DNA from: an uncultured beta proteobacterium
GTDB taxonomy: Bacteria > Pseudomonadota > Gammaproteobacteria > Burkholderiales > SG8-41
Assembly: GCA_903893565.1 (NCBI GenBank)
Contig: CAITMU010000103.1
Coordinates: 1-64,000 of the forward strand
Direction: 5' to 3'
Length of the DNA: 64,000 nucleotides
Positions 62,589 through 64,000 of this stretch are shown piece by piece; the stretch's first letter is position 1; each line of letters begins with the position of its first letter. Under the pieces are notes generated by a model, which worked only from the letters and a program-made list of their open reading frames with translations, did no database searches and had not been told where the DNA came from. Position numbers and translations under genes: made by a program.

Positions 62589-64000
62589 TTATGCGCCCTG
62601 ACTAAACTGCATCCGGTATAAACGAGCATAAACACCATTGTGATCCAATAAACTTTGATGCATGCCACTTTCCACTATACGTCCAGCCTCGAGCACTACG
62701 ATTCGGTCGGCGCGCTCAATGGTCGACAAGCGATGTGCGACCACCAGAGTGGTACGCCCTTTCATCAGCACCTCTAAGGCGCCTTGAACGTGGCGCTCCG
62801 ACTCGTTGTCCAATGCGGAGGTGGCTTCATCTAAAATCAAAATTGGCGCATTTTTTAAAAGAGCGCGGGCAATCGCCAATCGTTGTCGTTGGCCCCCTGA
62901 GAGCTTCACGCCATTTTCTCCCACCATCGTTTTTAAGCCTAAGGGCAGCTGCTGAATAAACTCCATCGCATGGGCTGCTTGAGCCGCTGCAATAATTTCT
63001 TCTTGGGTAAATTGATTCGGACTTCCGTAGGCAATATTAGCTGCAATCGTGTCGTTAAAAAGCACCACATTTTGGCTCACTAAAGCGATATTGTCTCGTA
63101 AAGCACTTAATTGAAATTGTGATATATCCGTTCCATCGATACGGATGCATCCGCTATTGGGCAGATAAAACCGTGGGACCATGTTAGCCAAGGTCGTTTT
63201 GCCACTTCCCGAGGCTCCCACAAGAGCAATCGTCTGCCCAGGCTCGATCTTCAGTTGGATCTGTTCTAAAGCATTATGTTGACCAGCCTCGTAGGCAAAG
63301 CACACGTTGTCAAAGCTAATTTCTCCCAATACCCGGCCCGGACTGACAGTACCGGTATCGGGTTCGCCCGGCTGATCGATCAAACTATAAATGCTCTCTG
63401 CTGCTGCCAACCCGCGCTGCAAGGAGTCGTTCACACTGGTCAAACGCTTTAAGGGGGCGGTGAGCATCATCATGGCCGCAACAAAGGAGACAAAGCCACC
63501 CACACTTAATTGGTCTGAGGCGGATTGTTGCGTCGCCAAATACATGATCGTGGCTAATGCCATTGCCGCAATAAACTGCACAATAGGCACACTAGTGGCA
63601 GAGGCCGTCACTTGTCTCATGAGCTGACGACGAACGCTGTTGGCTTGTGCGTCAAATCGTTCCTGCTCAAATCGTTGTCCACCAAAAAGCTTAATCACAC
63701 GATGCGCTTCAATCGTCTCTTGCACCGCTTGTGTGAGCTCCCCCATTTGGTTTTGAACCTGACGGCTAGTCGTTCTTAATCGTTCACTAATAAAGCGCAT
63801 GAAAATAACGATGACCGGCCCCATCACCAATGCCAGCAACGTCAATCGCCAATTTAGCCAGACCATCCACACTAACAATCCTACAATGATCAGCGTATCC
63901 CTAAATATAGCCATCAACACGCTGGTGGCCGCGGACGTTACCTGAGTCACATCGAATGTTAGTTTTGACAATAAGGTGCCTGAGGCTTTGTTATCGTAGA
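62589..64000 (-). CDS. msbA: Lipid A export ABC transporter MsbA, truncated by the window edge
   Basis: The visible 470 residues lack the N-terminus, which lies beyond position 64000; the frame is open to the edge (YDNKASGTLLSKLTFDVTQV...). The membrane part includes four visible helices. The nucleotide-binding domain has Walker A VGASGSGKTTLANM, KLSGGQRQRLAIARALL as the signature and PILILDEATSALDNESE as Walker B. NTFDVTQV-like and FDNVCFAYEAGQHNAL sequences favour MsbA over other exporters. MsbA flips lipid A-core to the periplasmic side. It is followed by GT25 and O-antigen-ligase-like genes, so this is the start of an LPS operon. Confidence 0.93.
   Translation of the reverse strand, partial: YDNKASGTLLSKLTFDVTQVTSAATSVLMAIFRDTLIIVGLLVWMVWLNWRLTLLALVMGPVIVIFMRFISERLRTTSRQVQNQMGELTQAVQETIEAHRVIKLFGGQRFEQERFDAQANSVRRQLMRQVTASATSVPIVQFIAAMALATIMYLATQQSASDQLSVGGFVSFVAAMMMLTAPLKRLTSVNDSLQRGLAAAESIYSLIDQPGEPDTGTVSPGRVLGEISFDNVCFAYEAGQHNALEQIQLKIEPGQTIALVGASGSGKTTLANMVPRFYLPNSGCIRIDGTDISQFQLSALRDNIALVSQNVVLFNDTIAANIAYGSPNQFTQEEIIAAAQAAHAMEFIQQLPLGLKTMVGENGVKLSGGQRQRLAIARALLKNAPILILDEATSALDNESERHVQGALEVLMKGRTTLVVAHRLSTIERADRIVVLEAGRIVESGMHQSLLDHNGVYARLYRMQFSQGA

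Overview
The window is a gene-dense stretch of chromosome (about 58 protein genes in 64 kb, G+C around one half by eye) from a Gram-negative bacterium. Gene content and order point to a betaproteobacterium. The markers are the ubiE/Tim44-like/ubiJ/ubiB cluster, the mreBCD-mrdA-rodA-rlpA block with gatCAB diverging from it, gshA of the proteobacterial type next to gshB and a regulatory PTS (EIIA-Man, HPr, EI), metX-metW, the DUF971, DUF1289 and DUF2889 proteins, and a porin signal peptide of betaproteobacterial type. The genus cannot be fixed from the sequence alone. I see no tRNA, rRNA, IS element, prophage or CRISPR array.

Layout: 0-8 kb holds the start of a porin gene and a loose group of glycosyltransferases (a TPR/GT9-like protein, a GT61 protein, a small GT-A-like protein and a TPR/OGT-type GT41 protein) with one fumarylacetoacetate-hydrolase-family enzyme between them. 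8.4-14 kb holds a YqaA membrane protein, a HIT protein, a DUF971 protein and the ubiquinone genes ubiE, ubiJ and ubiB with a Tim44-like gene among them. 14-21 kb holds a DHH phosphoesterase, a VanZ protein, a tight run (thioredoxin-like ferredoxin, alpha/beta hydrolase, NodIJ-like ABC exporter, HemJ) and a THUMP-type RNA methyltransferase. 20.6-24.4 kb holds pilT divergent from yggS-proC-yggT.

24.4-32.3 kb, all on the minus strand, is aceE-aceF-nadD-rsfS-rlmH-maf-rng: pyruvate dehydrogenase followed without a break by NAD synthesis, ribosome biogenesis and RNA processing genes. 32.5-39.1 kb is the cell-elongation operon mreB-mreC-mreD-mrdA-rodA-rlpA. 39.2-42.6 kb is gatCAB. 42.7-47.4 kb holds an unrecognised secreted protein, exonuclease III, AmpG, and metX-metW. 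Upstream of metX is a sigma70-like promoter, a SAM-II riboswitch and an unusual pair of identical palindromes. 47.6-53.3 kb holds an undecaprenyl-phosphate sugar transferase, the PTS genes and glutathione synthesis. 53.6-60.6 kb holds an orphan glycosyltransferase, an MBL hydrolase, HMG-CoA lyase with DUF1289 and DUF2889 genes, an MFS transporter and a PYROXD2-like oxidoreductase. 60.6-64 kb is an LPS block: O-antigen-ligase-like protein, GT25 glycosyltransferase and msbA, which is cut by the window edge.

The most notable signals are the SAM-II riboswitch plus twin-palindrome leader of metX, an RsfS protein with a long histone-H1-like basic tail, a yggS promoter placed so that the mRNA should be leaderless, a possible gene remnant between proC and yggT, a 27-residue reading frame after gshB, and the TPR-glycosyltransferase group. 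Several starts are GTG or TTG, and I moved a number of starts inward where family alignment or ribosome binding sites support it.
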